Below, one piece after another: positions 50,184 to 58,503 of a stretch of DNA of 64,000 nucleotides. The stretch spans positions 282,711-346,710 of the forward strand of contig NZ_JACVUP010000002.1 in assembly GCF_016625195.1 (NCBI RefSeq), in the 5' to 3' direction. A program made the position numbers and the translations under genes. The stretch comes from Erwinia sp. S63. Its GTDB lineage: Bacteria; Pseudomonadota; Gammaproteobacteria; Enterobacterales; Enterobacteriaceae. The notes under the pieces were generated by a model. That model searched no databases and was not told the origin of the DNA. It was given only the letters and a program-made list of their open reading frames with translations. Within the stretch, counting starts at the first letter, position 1. Every line of letters starts with the position of its first letter.

Positions 50184-51169
50184 ACTGGTATCCGTGGCTG
50201 AATCAGCCTTATCGGCAGATCATCACCCGTCATCAAAGCGGTCAGGCACATCATGCCTTGCTGATCCAGGCCATTAATGGCATGGGCGACGATGCATTGG
50301 TGTGGGGCGTGAGCCGCTGGTTGATGTGCCAACATCCGGAAGGACTAAAAAGCTGCGGCCACTGCCACGGCTGTCAGTTGATGCAGGCGCAGACTCATCC
50401 CGACTGGTATAGCCTGGAAGCAGAAAAGGGCAAATCTTCACTGGGTATTGATGCAGTACGTGACGTCACCGAGAAACTTTACCATTTTGCTCAGCAGGGT
50501 GGAGCGAAGATTGTCTGGTTGCCGGATGCGGCGCAGCTCACTGAAGCCGCCGCCAATGCGTTGCTGAAAACCCTGGAAGAGCCTCCGGCCAACTGCTGGT
50601 TTTTCCTGAGCGTTCGTGAGCCATCGCGTTTGCTGGCAACATTGCGCAGCCGTTGCATGACGTGGCATCTTTCCCCACCGGAAGAGTTGCCCAGTTTGCA
50701 GTGGCTGCAGAAACAGTCGCCGCAATCCGAGGCGGTTCTGCGTGCTGCTCTGCGCTTGAGCAACGGCGCGCCTGCCGCGGCCTTAACGCTGTTGCAACCT
50801 GAGCGCTGGCAGACTCGTGAGAAGCTGTGTGAAACCTTGCTCGGCGCGTTAAACAGCGATGTGCTGCAACTGCTGCCCGCCCTGAACAGCGATGATGTCG
50901 CAGAACGCTTAAGCTGGCTGATTTCACTGCTGGTGGATGCCATGAAAGTGCAGCAGGGCGCCAGCAACTGGTTAAGCAATGGCGATCATCCTGAGGTGGT
51001 TTCACAACTGGCTCAGCAGCTTAACAGCAGCGCGCTCAACGCCAGCGTCCAGCAATGGATGCAGTGTCGTGAGCAACTGCTGCATGTCGCCGCACTAAAC
51101 CGTGAACTTATCCTGACCGATCGCCTGTTAGCCTGGGGACGCTTAATGTCGCCCACGGCGGTCGGCTAA
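50180..51169 (+). CDS. holB: DNA polymerase III subunit delta'
   Basis: 329 residues (E. coli 334). Clamp-loader subunit. [40 protein letters not shown] at the start and zinc-binding [10 protein letters not shown] (about 55-64). It lacks a proper Walker A as expected for delta'. [21 protein letters not shown] and LRSRC are conserved AAA+ segments. The ATG at 50180 overlaps the tmk stop (ATGA). The C-terminal half diverges from E. coli. Confidence 0.95.
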   Translation: MNWYPWLNQPYRQIITRHQSGQAHHALLIQAINGMGDDALVWGVSRWLMCQHPEGLKSCGHCHGCQLMQAQTHPDWYSLEAEKGKSSLGIDAVRDVTEKLYHFAQQGGAKIVWLPDAAQLTEAAANALLKTLEEPPANCWFFLSVREPSRLLATLRSRCMTWHLSPPEELPSLQWLQKQSPQSEAVLRAALRLSNGAPAAALTLLQPERWQTREKLCETLLGALNSDVLQLLPALNSDDVAERLSWLISLLVDAMKVQQGASNWLSNGDHPEVVSQLAQQLNSSALNASVQQWMQCREQLLHVAALNRELILTDRLLAWGRLMSPTAVG

Positions 51170-51186
51170 GCGTAAAAGAGAGAAGT

Positions 51187-51978
51187 ATGTTTATTGTTGA
51201 TTCGCACTGCCACCTTGATGGCCTGGATTATGAGAAGCAGCACCGCGATCTGGATGATGTGATCGCTAAAGCCGCCGCGCGTGACGTGAAATTTATGCTG
51301 GCGATTGCCACCACGCTGCCGGATTACTACAAAATCAAACAGCTGGTTGGCGACAGGGAAAATATCGCGCTGGCGTGTGGCGTGCATCCTTTGAATCAGG
51401 AAGCGCCGTATGATGTTGAAGAGTTCCGTCGGCTGGCAGCCGAAGATCAGGTGATTGCGCTGGGTGAAACCGGGCTGGATTACTTCTATCAGCAGGAAAC
51501 TAAAGCGCAGCAGCAAGCCTCGTTCCGTGAACACATCCGCACCGGCATTGCGCTGAATAAGCCGATAATCGTGCACACCCGTGACGCGCGTGAAGATACG
51601 CTGGCGATTCTGCGTGAAGAGCAGGTGGAAAAATGCGGCGGCGTGTTGCACTGCTTTACTGAAGATAAAGAGACTGCAGCGCAGTTGCTGGATATGGGCT
51701 TTTATATCTCTTTCTCCGGCATTTTGACCTTCCGCAATGCCGAACAGATCCGTGATGCCGCGCGCTACGTGCCGCTGGATCGCATGCTGGTCGAGACCGA
51801 CTCACCGTATCTGGCACCGGTCCCGCATCGTGGCAAAGAAAACCAGCCCGCCTTTACGCGCGATGTCGCGGATTATATGGCGGTGCTGAAAGGTGTGGAT
51901 ATCGAAACGCTGGCTGCAGCGACCACAGAAAACTTCTCGCGTCTTTTCCATGTCCCTATGAGCCGTCTCGGCGGCTAA
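51187..51978 (+). CDS. ycfH: TatD-family metallo-hydrolase YcfH
   Basis: 263 residues (E. coli 265). TIM-barrel metal-dependent hydrolase with DSHCHLDGLD (HxH ligands), ALGETGLDYFY (Glu ligand), IVHTRDAREDT, GVLHCFTED and VETDSPYLAPVPHRGKENQP. TatD-type proteins have DNase activity; the cellular role of YcfH is not settled. It follows holB by 17 bases. Confidence 0.95.
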   Translation: MFIVDSHCHLDGLDYEKQHRDLDDVIAKAAARDVKFMLAIATTLPDYYKIKQLVGDRENIALACGVHPLNQEAPYDVEEFRRLAAEDQVIALGETGLDYFYQQETKAQQQASFREHIRTGIALNKPIIVHTRDAREDTLAILREEQVEKCGGVLHCFTEDKETAAQLLDMGFYISFSGILTFRNAEQIRDAARYVPLDRMLVETDSPYLAPVPHRGKENQPAFTRDVADYMAVLKGVDIETLAAATTENFSRLFHVPMSRLGG

Positions 51979-52117
51979 TCCGCTTTATTTTAAACTCTGT
52001 AATAATTCCATAATCATTGACCTGTGCGGCGTTTAACGCGGCACGGGCAGTGATTTGTTGCTGTTTATCCAGGCAAGTCAGTCAAAAATAACAGAAAGCA
52101 AGCACTTGTCATGAGCG

Positions 52118-52139
52118 AAACGTGATAGCCGTCAAAGTA
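52118..52139 (+). promoter_or_regulatory. CRP site of ptsG
   Basis: AAACGTGATAGCCGTCAAAG has the GTGA half-site and a degenerate second half, and as I recall it matches the E. coli ptsG CRP site almost base for base. It lies just upstream of the Mlc-type palindrome. Confidence 0.8.
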
Positions 52140-52148
52140 ACAAATATC

Positions 52149-52175
52149 GATTTATTTTACCCTTCGTAATAAATC
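52149..52175 (+). promoter_or_regulatory. Mlc-type operator of ptsG
   Basis: GATTTATT and AATAAATC form a perfect 8-bp inverted repeat around 11 bases. The core TTATTTTAC ... GTAATAAAT corresponds to the Mlc repressor site at the E. coli ptsG promoter. Confidence 0.8.
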
Positions 52176-52239
52176 AAAAGACGCTCAGCGTCACCCCGGT
52201 GAAGGATCCTCCCCCTTTTCCAGCGCACTGCGCAAATAT

Positions 52240-52256
52240 GCACTCATACTCAGGAG
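52240..52256 (+). promoter_or_regulatory. SgrS small-RNA pairing site and ribosome binding site of ptsG
   Basis: GCACTCATACTCAGGAG includes the AGGAG ribosome binding site and differs from the E. coli SgrS target by one base, which would still allow a G-U pair. This suggests sugar-phosphate-stress control of ptsG is kept; the sgrS gene itself is not in the window. Confidence 0.75.
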
Positions 52257-52261
52257 TTTCT

Positions 52262-53695
52262 ATGTTCAAGAACGCATTTGCGAACCTGCAAAAAGTAGGT
52301 AAATCGCTGATGTTGCCGGTATCGGTATTGCCGATTGCCGGTATTTTGTTAGGTGTTGGTTCGGCTAACTTCAGCTGGTTGCCGGCTGTAGTTTCTCATG
52401 TGATGGCGGAGGCGGGCGGTTCCGTGTTTGCCAATATGCCGCTGATCTTTGCGATTGGCGTGGCACTCGGTTTTACCAATAACGATGGCGTATCGGCGCT
52501 GGCTTCCGTGGTGGCTTACGGCATCATGGTGAAAACCATGGCGGTGGTTGCACCACTGGTGTTGCACTTACCGGCAGCTGAAATTGAGGCGAAACACCTT
52601 GCCGATACCGGGGTATTAGGCGGGATCATTGCCGGCTCCATCGCCGCGTATATGTTTAACCGTTTCTACCGTATCAAGCTGCCTGAATATCTTGGCTTCT
52701 TCGCCGGCAAGCGTTTTGTGCCGATCATTTCCGGTCTGACTGCGATTTTCACTGGCATCGTGTTGTCCTTTATCTGGCCACCGATTGGTACCGCGATTCA
52801 GGATTTCTCCCAGTGGGCAGCCTATCAGAACCCGGTGGTGGCATTCGGTATCTACGGTGTGGTTGAGCGTTCATTGGTGCCGTTTGGTCTGCACCATATC
52901 TGGAACGTGCCTTTCCAGATGCAGATTGGTGAGTTTACCAACGCTGCAGGCCAGGTGTTCCACGGTGATATTCCACGCTATATGGCGGGCGATCCAACCG
53001 CAGGTAAACTTTCTGGCGGCTTCCTGTTCAAAATGTACGGTCTGCCAGCTGCTGCGATTGCTATCTGGCACTCGGCTAAACCGGAAAACCGCGCCAAAGT
53101 GGGCGGCATCATGATTTCCGCCGCGCTGACCTCGTTCCTGACTGGTATTACTGAACCGATCGAGTTTTCGTTCATGTTTGTGGCGCCGATTTTGTATGTG
53201 ATCCATGCCATTCTGGCGGGTCTGGCGTTCCCAATCTGTATTCTGCTGGGTATGCGCGACGGCACTAGCTTCTCACACGGTTTGATCGACTTTGTGGTTC
53301 TGAGCGGTAACAGCAGCAAGATTTGGTTGTTCCCGATTGTCGGTATTATTTACGGTCTGATTTATTACACAGTTTTCCGTGTGTTGATTGTGAAGCTGAA
53401 TCTGAAAACACCTGGACGTGAGGACACTGCAATGGAGCAGAGCAGCGCTACCGGTAGCGAGATGGCAGGCAAACTGGTTACTGCATTTGGTGGTAAAGAG
53501 AACATTACCAATCTAGATGCCTGTATTACGCGTCTGCGTGTGAGTGTCGCGGATGTGGCAAAAGTGAATCAAACTGAACTGAAAAACCTCGGCGCGCGTG
53601 GCGTGGTGGTGGCCGGTTCCGGTGTTCAGGCGATTTTCGGTACCAAGTCCGATAACCTGAAAACTGAGATGGATGATTATATTCGTAATATGTAA
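52262..53695 (+). CDS. ptsG: PTS glucose-specific EIICB component
   Basis: 477 residues, the same length as E. coli PtsG, and nearly identical over the first 80. The EIIC membrane domain (about 1-390) has [37 protein letters not shown] and [13 protein letters not shown] linker ends [10 protein letters not shown]. The cytosolic EIIB domain (about 400-477) carries the phospho-Cys in [13 protein letters not shown] (about 421). It imports and phosphorylates glucose with EIIA-Glc. The ATG at 52262 fits E. coli; CRP, Mlc and SgrS sites lie upstream. Confidence 0.98.
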   Translation: MFKNAFANLQKVGKSLMLPVSVLPIAGILLGVGSANFSWLPAVVSHVMAEAGGSVFANMPLIFAIGVALGFTNNDGVSALASVVAYGIMVKTMAVVAPLVLHLPAAEIEAKHLADTGVLGGIIAGSIAAYMFNRFYRIKLPEYLGFFAGKRFVPIISGLTAIFTGIVLSFIWPPIGTAIQDFSQWAAYQNPVVAFGIYGVVERSLVPFGLHHIWNVPFQMQIGEFTNAAGQVFHGDIPRYMAGDPTAGKLSGGFLFKMYGLPAAAIAIWHSAKPENRAKVGGIMISAALTSFLTGITEPIEFSFMFVAPILYVIHAILAGLAFPICILLGMRDGTSFSHGLIDFVVLSGNSSKIWLFPIVGIIYGLIYYTVFRVLIVKLNLKTPGREDTAMEQSSATGSEMAGKLVTAFGGKENITNLDACITRLRVSVADVAKVNQTELKNLGARGVVVAGSGVQAIFGTKSDNLKTEMDDYIRNM

Positions 53696-53731
53696 AGGAT
53701 TGGGCTTGGGGTTGAGCTCGGTCTGAGGCTG

Positions 53732-53752
53732 AGGTCAAGGTCAAGGTCAAGG
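53732..53752 (+). repeat. Short tandem AGGTCA repeat
   Basis: Three AGGTCA units in tandem plus a partial copy lie in a purine-rich stretch just after ptsG. The surrounding bases (GGGCTTGGGG ... GGCAGAGGCC) are also purine-biased on the plus strand. No function is evident. Confidence 0.8.
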
Positions 53753-53766
53753 CAGAGGCCGAGCCT

Positions 53767-53877
53767 GTGCGATGAAGCGGCGGCAGATCGTAAAGACGCC
53801 ATAAACCATCCCTGGGGCTCGGCCCGCGACATCCCTGTCGCGGGACGCTTTACTCCTCTGCCGCCGCTTCCTCGCAC
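53767..53877. repeat. 111-bp nested palindromic element downstream of ptsG
   Basis: The left arm (53767-53798, starting GTGCGATGAAGCGGCGGCAG) and the right arm (53844-53877) are complementary over about 32 bases with few mismatches. Inside lies a perfect 9-bp hairpin CCCGCGACA / TGTCGCGGG with loop TCCC (53823-53844). There is no T-run. The structure resembles intergenic palindromic elements of the REP/MITE type. It could end or protect ptsG transcripts. It lies in the 368-base gene-free gap 53696-54063. Confidence 0.85.
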
Positions 53878-54011
53878 CTCACTTTTGGTGCTGTATTGGA
53901 AAAAACCTCGTTGTTTACTCAACTTAACAGACTCATCGCCAGAAATTAGGGTATCGGTGTTAGCGGTATTGGGTGGTCACGCTATGTTTCACTGCCCATG
54001 GTTGCTGACTC

Positions 54012-54055
54012 GGAATGCTTTATACGTCTGCCGCCGTTTTCTCCCACTTCAACGT
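54012..54055. repeat. Degenerate second copy of the palindrome's right arm
   Basis: GGAATGCTTTATACGTCTGCCGCCG and the following bases align with the right arm of the 53767-53877 element in direct orientation at roughly three bases in four, including CTGCCGCCG. No matching left arm is found next to it. Confidence 0.65.
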
Positions 54056-54063
54056 GAATACGA

Positions 54064-55203
54064 TTACAGATAAACCCGCAAATACTCTGTCAGACATAGC
54101 AATGCCATTGCCTGGCCATAAGGCATCGACGTCAGCGGCACCTGGCGGTAATAATCCAGATCGCTGCCCATTGCGGTGCCAAACGACACCTGTTTTAACT
54201 CTCCATCCTCATCAATATTGGCGATCACGCCGCGCAGGGCTTTCTCTGCCATCGGGCGATATTCATCGGACAAATAACGCTTACGCACCGCTTTGAGAAT
54301 CCCATAAGCGAACCCTGCAGTCGCGGACGCTTCCGGATAGCTTTGTGGATCGTCAAGTAGGGTATGCCAGAGACCGCTGCTATGCTGGCAAGCGGCTAAT
54401 GCCTTTACCTGACTGGCCAATACCTGCTGCAGGAAACGGCGTGTGGCGTGTTGTTCCGGCCAGTTCATCATTTCAAGGAAATCCGGGATCACGATGGTGA
54501 GCCAGCTGTTGCCGCGAGCCCAGCGGGCGTTGGCAAAATTGTGTCGGCCATCAAAGGTCCAGCCGTGGAACCACAAACCGGTTTGACGATCCATCAGGTA
54601 TTGAGTGTGGATCAGGAACTGAAAGCTGGCCTCCTCGACAAATTCCGGGCGATCCAGTAACTGGCCGATCTTCGCCAGTGCCATCACGCTCATCATTAGG
54701 GTGTCGTCCCACAGTTGCTGGGTGTTCTCGTTGTTGTAGACGATGTGCTGTAGACCGCCTTGCTCGGTGCGCGGCATTTCATACATTACCCATTCTGCCC
54801 AGCGTTCCAGCACCGGGCGCCATGCTGCGTTACCGGTTTCTTCATAGCGATAAGCCAGTGTCAGGAAAGGGCATACGGTGTTCACGTTTTTTGTCGGTGT
54901 GCCTTCTGCTAAGCGCGCGCTAAACCAGTCATCGATAATCTTCAGTGTCGCCTGATCGCCGGTTTGCTGGGTGTAATGCAGCATGCCGTACAACCCGATA
55001 CCGTGCGTCCACTCCCAGCCAGCCCAGCCTTTGGTATCAATGACGCGGCCATCGTCCAGCCGCAGCAAAAACTCACCGCTGTGGTCGGTGATGTTGACCA
55101 GATTGTCAGTGAGTTTGTGGATCAGCTGCACTAACTCACTGCGTGGCAACAGGTATTCAGGCTGGCGCAACAAGGCGCTGTGTTTTACAGGAAATACAGT
55201 CAT
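54064..55203 (-). CDS. GH105-type unsaturated rhamnogalacturonyl (uronyl) hydrolase
   Basis: A 379-residue glycoside hydrolase of family 105 (relatives: Bacillus YteR, Dickeya RhiN). These enzymes remove the unsaturated uronic acid left by pectate or rhamnogalacturonan lyases, in the cytosol. No signal peptide is present, which agrees. KGWAGWEWTHGIGLYGMLHY, LWDDTLMMSVMALAKIG with the catalytic Asp, GLWFHGWTFDGRHNFANARWARGNSW and GLWHTLLDDPQSYPEASATAGFAYG line the alpha/alpha-barrel active site. The exact oligosaccharide is not determined by sequence. Its ATG overlaps the transporter stop (ATGA), so the two are coupled. It occupies the E. coli fhuE position. Confidence 0.88.
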   Translation of the reverse strand: MTVFPVKHSALLRQPEYLLPRSELVQLIHKLTDNLVNITDHSGEFLLRLDDGRVIDTKGWAGWEWTHGIGLYGMLHYTQQTGDQATLKIIDDWFSARLAEGTPTKNVNTVCPFLTLAYRYEETGNAAWRPVLERWAEWVMYEMPRTEQGGLQHIVYNNENTQQLWDDTLMMSVMALAKIGQLLDRPEFVEEASFQFLIHTQYLMDRQTGLWFHGWTFDGRHNFANARWARGNSWLTIVIPDFLEMMNWPEQHATRRFLQQVLASQVKALAACQHSSGLWHTLLDDPQSYPEASATAGFAYGILKAVRKRYLSDEYRPMAEKALRGVIANIDEDGELKQVSFGTAMGSDLDYYRQVPLTSMPYGQAMALLCLTEYLRVYL

Positions 55204-56804
55204 GGTTCATTCCTATCGTTAATCAGGGTAGGGAGAGAGTGAAGCGTGCCGCGATGCGTGGATAGCGCGGGCGCTGCGGGCTTATTACGGTTGAGGTAAC
55301 CGACGTTGTTGTTGCCCCATAAGTTTTCATACGGCATACCCGCCAGGGTTTCGACGATGGTGCGTGCCTGTGGTGTAATACGTTCCGGGACCACACGGCC
55401 CGCTTCACGCATCTTCAGCGTCTCTTCGCGCAGAACAGTGTGGGTATGCAGATTAAGTTTGAAGCGCAGCGACACAATAAATCCGCAGATCAGCACGCCG
55501 ACGGTGCCGACGCTGAGGATCAGCAGAATGGTATGGCCCACCGCAGGAACCTGTTCAGCTTTACCGGAGGTGAAACCGGCCAGCTGCAACATGATGCCAA
55601 CGATCATCACGGCACCGGCCTGCGAAGCTTTGCGCGTCAACGTCATGATCCCGGCGAATATGCCTTCACGGCGTTGTCCGGTGATTACTTCATCGACATC
55701 GGCGATATAGGTGTAGGTATTCCACGGCACGTAGTTGATGCCGCCACGTCCTAATCCGGCGAAGGCAGAGATCAGCACCAACAGCGCGAAGTTATCGTTC
55801 ATCCCGCTGTACCACAGTCCGGCGAAGGAGAGAGCGCTCAGGCCAAACAGCATTACCACCATACGATAGGCCGGCGCCGGTCCGATGCGAATGCACAGCG
55901 GGATCATTGCCATTACCGCAATAAATTGCAGCACCGCCATCGTGCCCATCAGATTGGATGCGATTTGCGCGCTTTGCATCAGCACAAACACCACATACCA
56001 GGTAAACACCGCATTAAACACGTCCTGAGCGATGTAACCGCCAAGATACATGCCGAGGTGTTGACGGAAGATACGAATGCGCAACGTGGAGGCCAGCTCG
56101 ATATACAGGCGTTTCAGGCTTTGGAACAGCGTGAGTTGCACCTTCTCCTCTTCGGCCCGACGCGACTCGGCGGAAAAATCCTCTGGTGCGCGTTCCCAGG
56201 TAAAGCGCCATACCAGAGTCAGCACCAGCGCACAGATTACCGAGAACACCAGGCTGGCATAGAAGAAGGAGATGGGATTTTCTTTGCCAAACCAGCCAAT
56301 CAGGATGCCTGGCAGGAAGGCGGCGAGAATCGATGACAGTTGTGCCAGCGCGATACGCGCGCCGGAGAAGCGGGTCTTTTGTTTAAAGTCGTCGGTCATC
56401 TCCGGCACCAGCGTTTCGTAAGGCACCAGAATCATGGTGTAGACCATATCGAACAGCAGATAGGTCAGCAGATACCACCAGAAACTCATATCACCGATCC
56501 ACATCAGGCTATAACTGAACACGCACGGGATACCGAGCAGGACAAAGAACTTGCGGCGACCGAAGCGCTTGCCGAGCCAGGTGGATCCGAAGTTATCGGT
56601 GAGAAAGCCCATCAGCGGGCTGACGACCGCATCCAGCACGCGTGCAGCGGCAAAAATAAAGGTGGCTTCAATCGGCGAAAGCCCACAGAAGGTGGTGTAG
56701 AAATAGAGCAACCAGGCGGCGGTGAGCGCCGTGGTGCCGGCGCCGAGGAAATCCCCGGAACCGTAAGCCAGATAATGGCCCAGACCAATCTTACGAGACT
56801 GCAT
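55200..56804 (-). CDS. GPH-family (MFS) oligogalacturonide/rhamnogalacturonide-type transporter
   Basis: A 534-residue glycoside-pentoside-hexuronide:cation symporter with about 12 membrane segments and a long C-terminal tail (GRVVPERITPQARTIVETLAGMPYENLWG) like Dickeya TogT and RhiT. The N-terminus RKIGLGHYLAYGSGDFLGAGTTALTAAWLLYFYTTFCGL is typical. DNFGSTWLGKRFGRRKFFVLLG is the loop 2-3 motif. It probably imports unsaturated pectic oligomers for the coupled GH105 enzyme. The frame is open to 56945, but the ATG at 56802-56804 has AGGAG 8 bases upstream and matches the family. Confidence 0.88.
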   Translation of the reverse strand: MQSRKIGLGHYLAYGSGDFLGAGTTALTAAWLLYFYTTFCGLSPIEATFIFAAARVLDAVVSPLMGFLTDNFGSTWLGKRFGRRKFFVLLGIPCVFSYSLMWIGDMSFWWYLLTYLLFDMVYTMILVPYETLVPEMTDDFKQKTRFSGARIALAQLSSILAAFLPGILIGWFGKENPISFFYASLVFSVICALVLTLVWRFTWERAPEDFSAESRRAEEEKVQLTLFQSLKRLYIELASTLRIRIFRQHLGMYLGGYIAQDVFNAVFTWYVVFVLMQSAQIASNLMGTMAVLQFIAVMAMIPLCIRIGPAPAYRMVVMLFGLSALSFAGLWYSGMNDNFALLVLISAFAGLGRGGINYVPWNTYTYIADVDEVITGQRREGIFAGIMTLTRKASQAGAVMIVGIMLQLAGFTSGKAEQVPAVGHTILLILSVGTVGVLICGFIVSLRFKLNLHTHTVLREETLKMREAGRVVPERITPQARTIVETLAGMPYENLWGNNNVGYLNRNKPAAPALSTHRGTLHSLPTLINDRNEP

Positions 56805-56972
56805 GGCAGGTTCTCCTTGAAATCGACGGATGACACATCCCTCATTGCTCCGTACTGCTTGCCCGGATTGGATAGAAAGTAGAGCGCCGCGCAGCGGCAA
56901 ACCTTCGCGATTTGGCAAGGGTTGTCGGTTGTGTGGCAAAAACACAAAGAAACTGGCGTGATATTTCTAATT

Positions 56973-56991
56973 TATAAAACAGCGTTTCATT
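56973..56991. promoter_or_regulatory. KdgR-like operator upstream of the GH105/transporter operon
   Basis: TATAAAACAGCGTTTCATT matches 18 of 19 positions of the KdgR pattern AATRAAAYRNYRTTTYATT as I remember it from pectinolytic enterobacteria. It overlaps TTATAAAT, a possible -10 on the minus strand. The gap 56805-57161 holds no gene; the other side must contain the hinT promoter. Confidence 0.6.
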
Positions 56992-57161
56992 TTTGTGTTG
57001 ATTGAGAGTTGAGAAATGCGAGGTGCCGCACACGGATGCGACGAAGGCGATAAATGGCGCAAAGGCAGCCATTTAATACAAGAAAAGCTGTCCTGAGGTT
57101 GAAAGGAATCGAATTCCTCACGCATACTGCCTGACTGAACTCAGGCTTAAGGAAATGCACC

Positions 57162-57512
57162 ATGGCTGAAGAAACGATTTTCAGTAAAATCATTCGTCGC
57201 GAAATCCCCGCCGACGTGGTTTATCAGGACGAACTGGTCACCGCCTTCCGCGATATTGCGCCTAAAGCGCCGACGCACATTCTGATTATCCCTAATGTAT
57301 TGATTCCGACAGCGAATGACGTGCAAGAAGCGCACGAGCATGCGTTGGGCCGTATGATTACCGTGGCGGCGAAAATCGCGAAACAGGAAGGGATTGCCGA
57401 GGATGGCTATCGTCTGATCATGAACTGTAATCAGCATGGTGGTCAGGAGGTTTATCATATTCATATGCACCTGGTCGGCGGTCAGCCGCTGGGTCCGATG
57501 CTGTCTATTTAA
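57162..57512 (+). CDS. hinT: Purine nucleoside phosphoramidase HinT
   Basis: 116 residues (E. coli 119). HIT-family hydrolase of adenosine 5'-phosphoramidates and adenylated lysyl-tRNA-synthetase product. [43 protein letters not shown] is conserved. The histidine triad HIHMHLVGG is at about residues 101-109, and QPLGPMLSI ends it. It heads hinT-ycfL-lpoB-thiK-nagZ-ycfP. Confidence 0.96.
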   Translation: MAEETIFSKIIRREIPADVVYQDELVTAFRDIAPKAPTHILIIPNVLIPTANDVQEAHEHALGRMITVAAKIAKQEGIAEDGYRLIMNCNQHGGQEVYHIHMHLVGGQPLGPMLSI

Positions 57513-57530
57513 CCTCAGGCGGACCTTGTG

Positions 57531-57896
57531 ATGCGTCAATGGCTGAGTGGCCTGCTGTTGCTGACCCTTGTCGGGTGTAGCAGTGACAAACCGATGATCA
57601 ACACCTCGCAATCGCTGGTAATGGAATCTTCCGTGCTCTCTGCGGGCATCATTACCGACGAACCTGCGCTGGCCAGCCGTGATGGGCAGATGCGCGCCTC
57701 AAGTGTGCTCTATAATCAGCGGGAAACGCCGGTGACCGTTCACTATCGTTTCTATTGGTACGACGAGAAGGGGCTGGAGATTACGCCGGAAGAGCCGGCT
57801 CAGACCCAAATCGTCCCGGCGCATGGCAGCACAGAAGTTGTCTCGCAAATCGGTAACCTGACCGCCAGTAAGGTGCGTCTCTATCTTTATCTCTGA
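57531..57896 (+). CDS. ycfL: YcfL family lipoprotein (DUF1425)
   Basis: 121 residues. Signal peptide with lipobox LTLVGC, then a beta-rich domain with MRASSVLYNQRETPVTVHYRFYWYDEKGLEI and HGSTEVVSQIGN. YcfL is a small periplasmic lipoprotein of unknown function, next to lpoB in many enterobacteria. The ATG at 57531 is preferred; a GTG one codon upstream is possible. It starts 18 bases after hinT. Confidence 0.92.
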   Translation: MRQWLSGLLLLTLVGCSSDKPMINTSQSLVMESSVLSAGIITDEPALASRDGQMRASSVLYNQRETPVTVHYRFYWYDEKGLEITPEEPAQTQIVPAHGSTEVVSQIGNLTASKVRLYLYL

Positions 57897-57906
57897 GGAG
57901 TAACCT

Positions 57907-58503
57907 GTGATTCGCAGTGTAAAACGTTCCAGCGCGCTGTTATTTGCGTTGATGCTCACCGGTTGTGTGGTGAAACAGCAAACCCCAGCGCCGGTTGAAC
58001 CGACCCAGCCGACGACGCCAACTCAACCGGAGCAGCCTCCTGTGCAGCCGGTACCGCCGCCGGAAACGGTGCCGCAGCCGCCAAAACTGAAAACTATTAA
58101 CTGGAATGCCAGCGTGCAGCCGTTAGTGGGGAACATGGTGCAGTCTGCCGGTGTGAATCCAGGCAGCGTGCTGCTGGTGGATCGCATCAAGAACAGCACC
58201 AACGGATCGTTGCAGAGTGATAAAGCTACCGATGCGATTCAGAATGCGCTGGCGAACAACGGAAAATTCACTTTGGTGACGCCAGAACAGCTGGCACAGG
58301 CGAAACAGACTTTAGGCTTGTCAGCCGATGACAGCCTCAATTCGCGCAGCAAAGCGATTGGCCTGGCACGCAACGTCAACGCGCAGTATGTGTTGTACAG
58401 CAGCGCGCAGGGCGATGTGAAAGCGCCGACGTTACAGATGCAGCTGATGCTGGTACAAACCGGTGAAATTATCTGGTCAGGCAATGGTATTGCTCAACCC
58501 TGA
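57907..58503 (+). CDS. lpoB: Penicillin-binding protein activator LpoB
   Basis: 198 residues (E. coli 213). Outer-membrane lipoprotein that reaches through the wall to activate PBP1b. Lipobox LMLTGC (Cys20), then a long Pro/Gln/Thr-rich linker (about 25-60) and a globular domain with NPGSVLLVDRIKNSTNGSLQSDKATDAIQNALANN and LGLSADDSLNSRSKAIGLARNVNAQYVLYSS. GTG start with GAGGAG upstream. The linker is shorter than in E. coli. It overlaps thiK by 20 bases. Confidence 0.95.
   Translation: MIRSVKRSSALLFALMLTGCVVKQQTPAPVEPTQPTTPTQPEQPPVQPVPPPETVPQPPKLKTINWNASVQPLVGNMVQSAGVNPGSVLLVDRIKNSTNGSLQSDKATDAIQNALANNGKFTLVTPEQLAQAKQTLGLSADDSLNSRSKAIGLARNVNAQYVLYSSAQGDVKAPTLQMQLMLVQTGEIIWSGNGIAQP

Noticed and set aside
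53677..53922. Minus-strand frame with a Leu-Asp repeat overlapping the ptsG end and palindrome
   Set aside because: The repeat is the translation of the AGGTCA tandem tract and of the palindromic element; there is no ribosome binding site or family resemblance.
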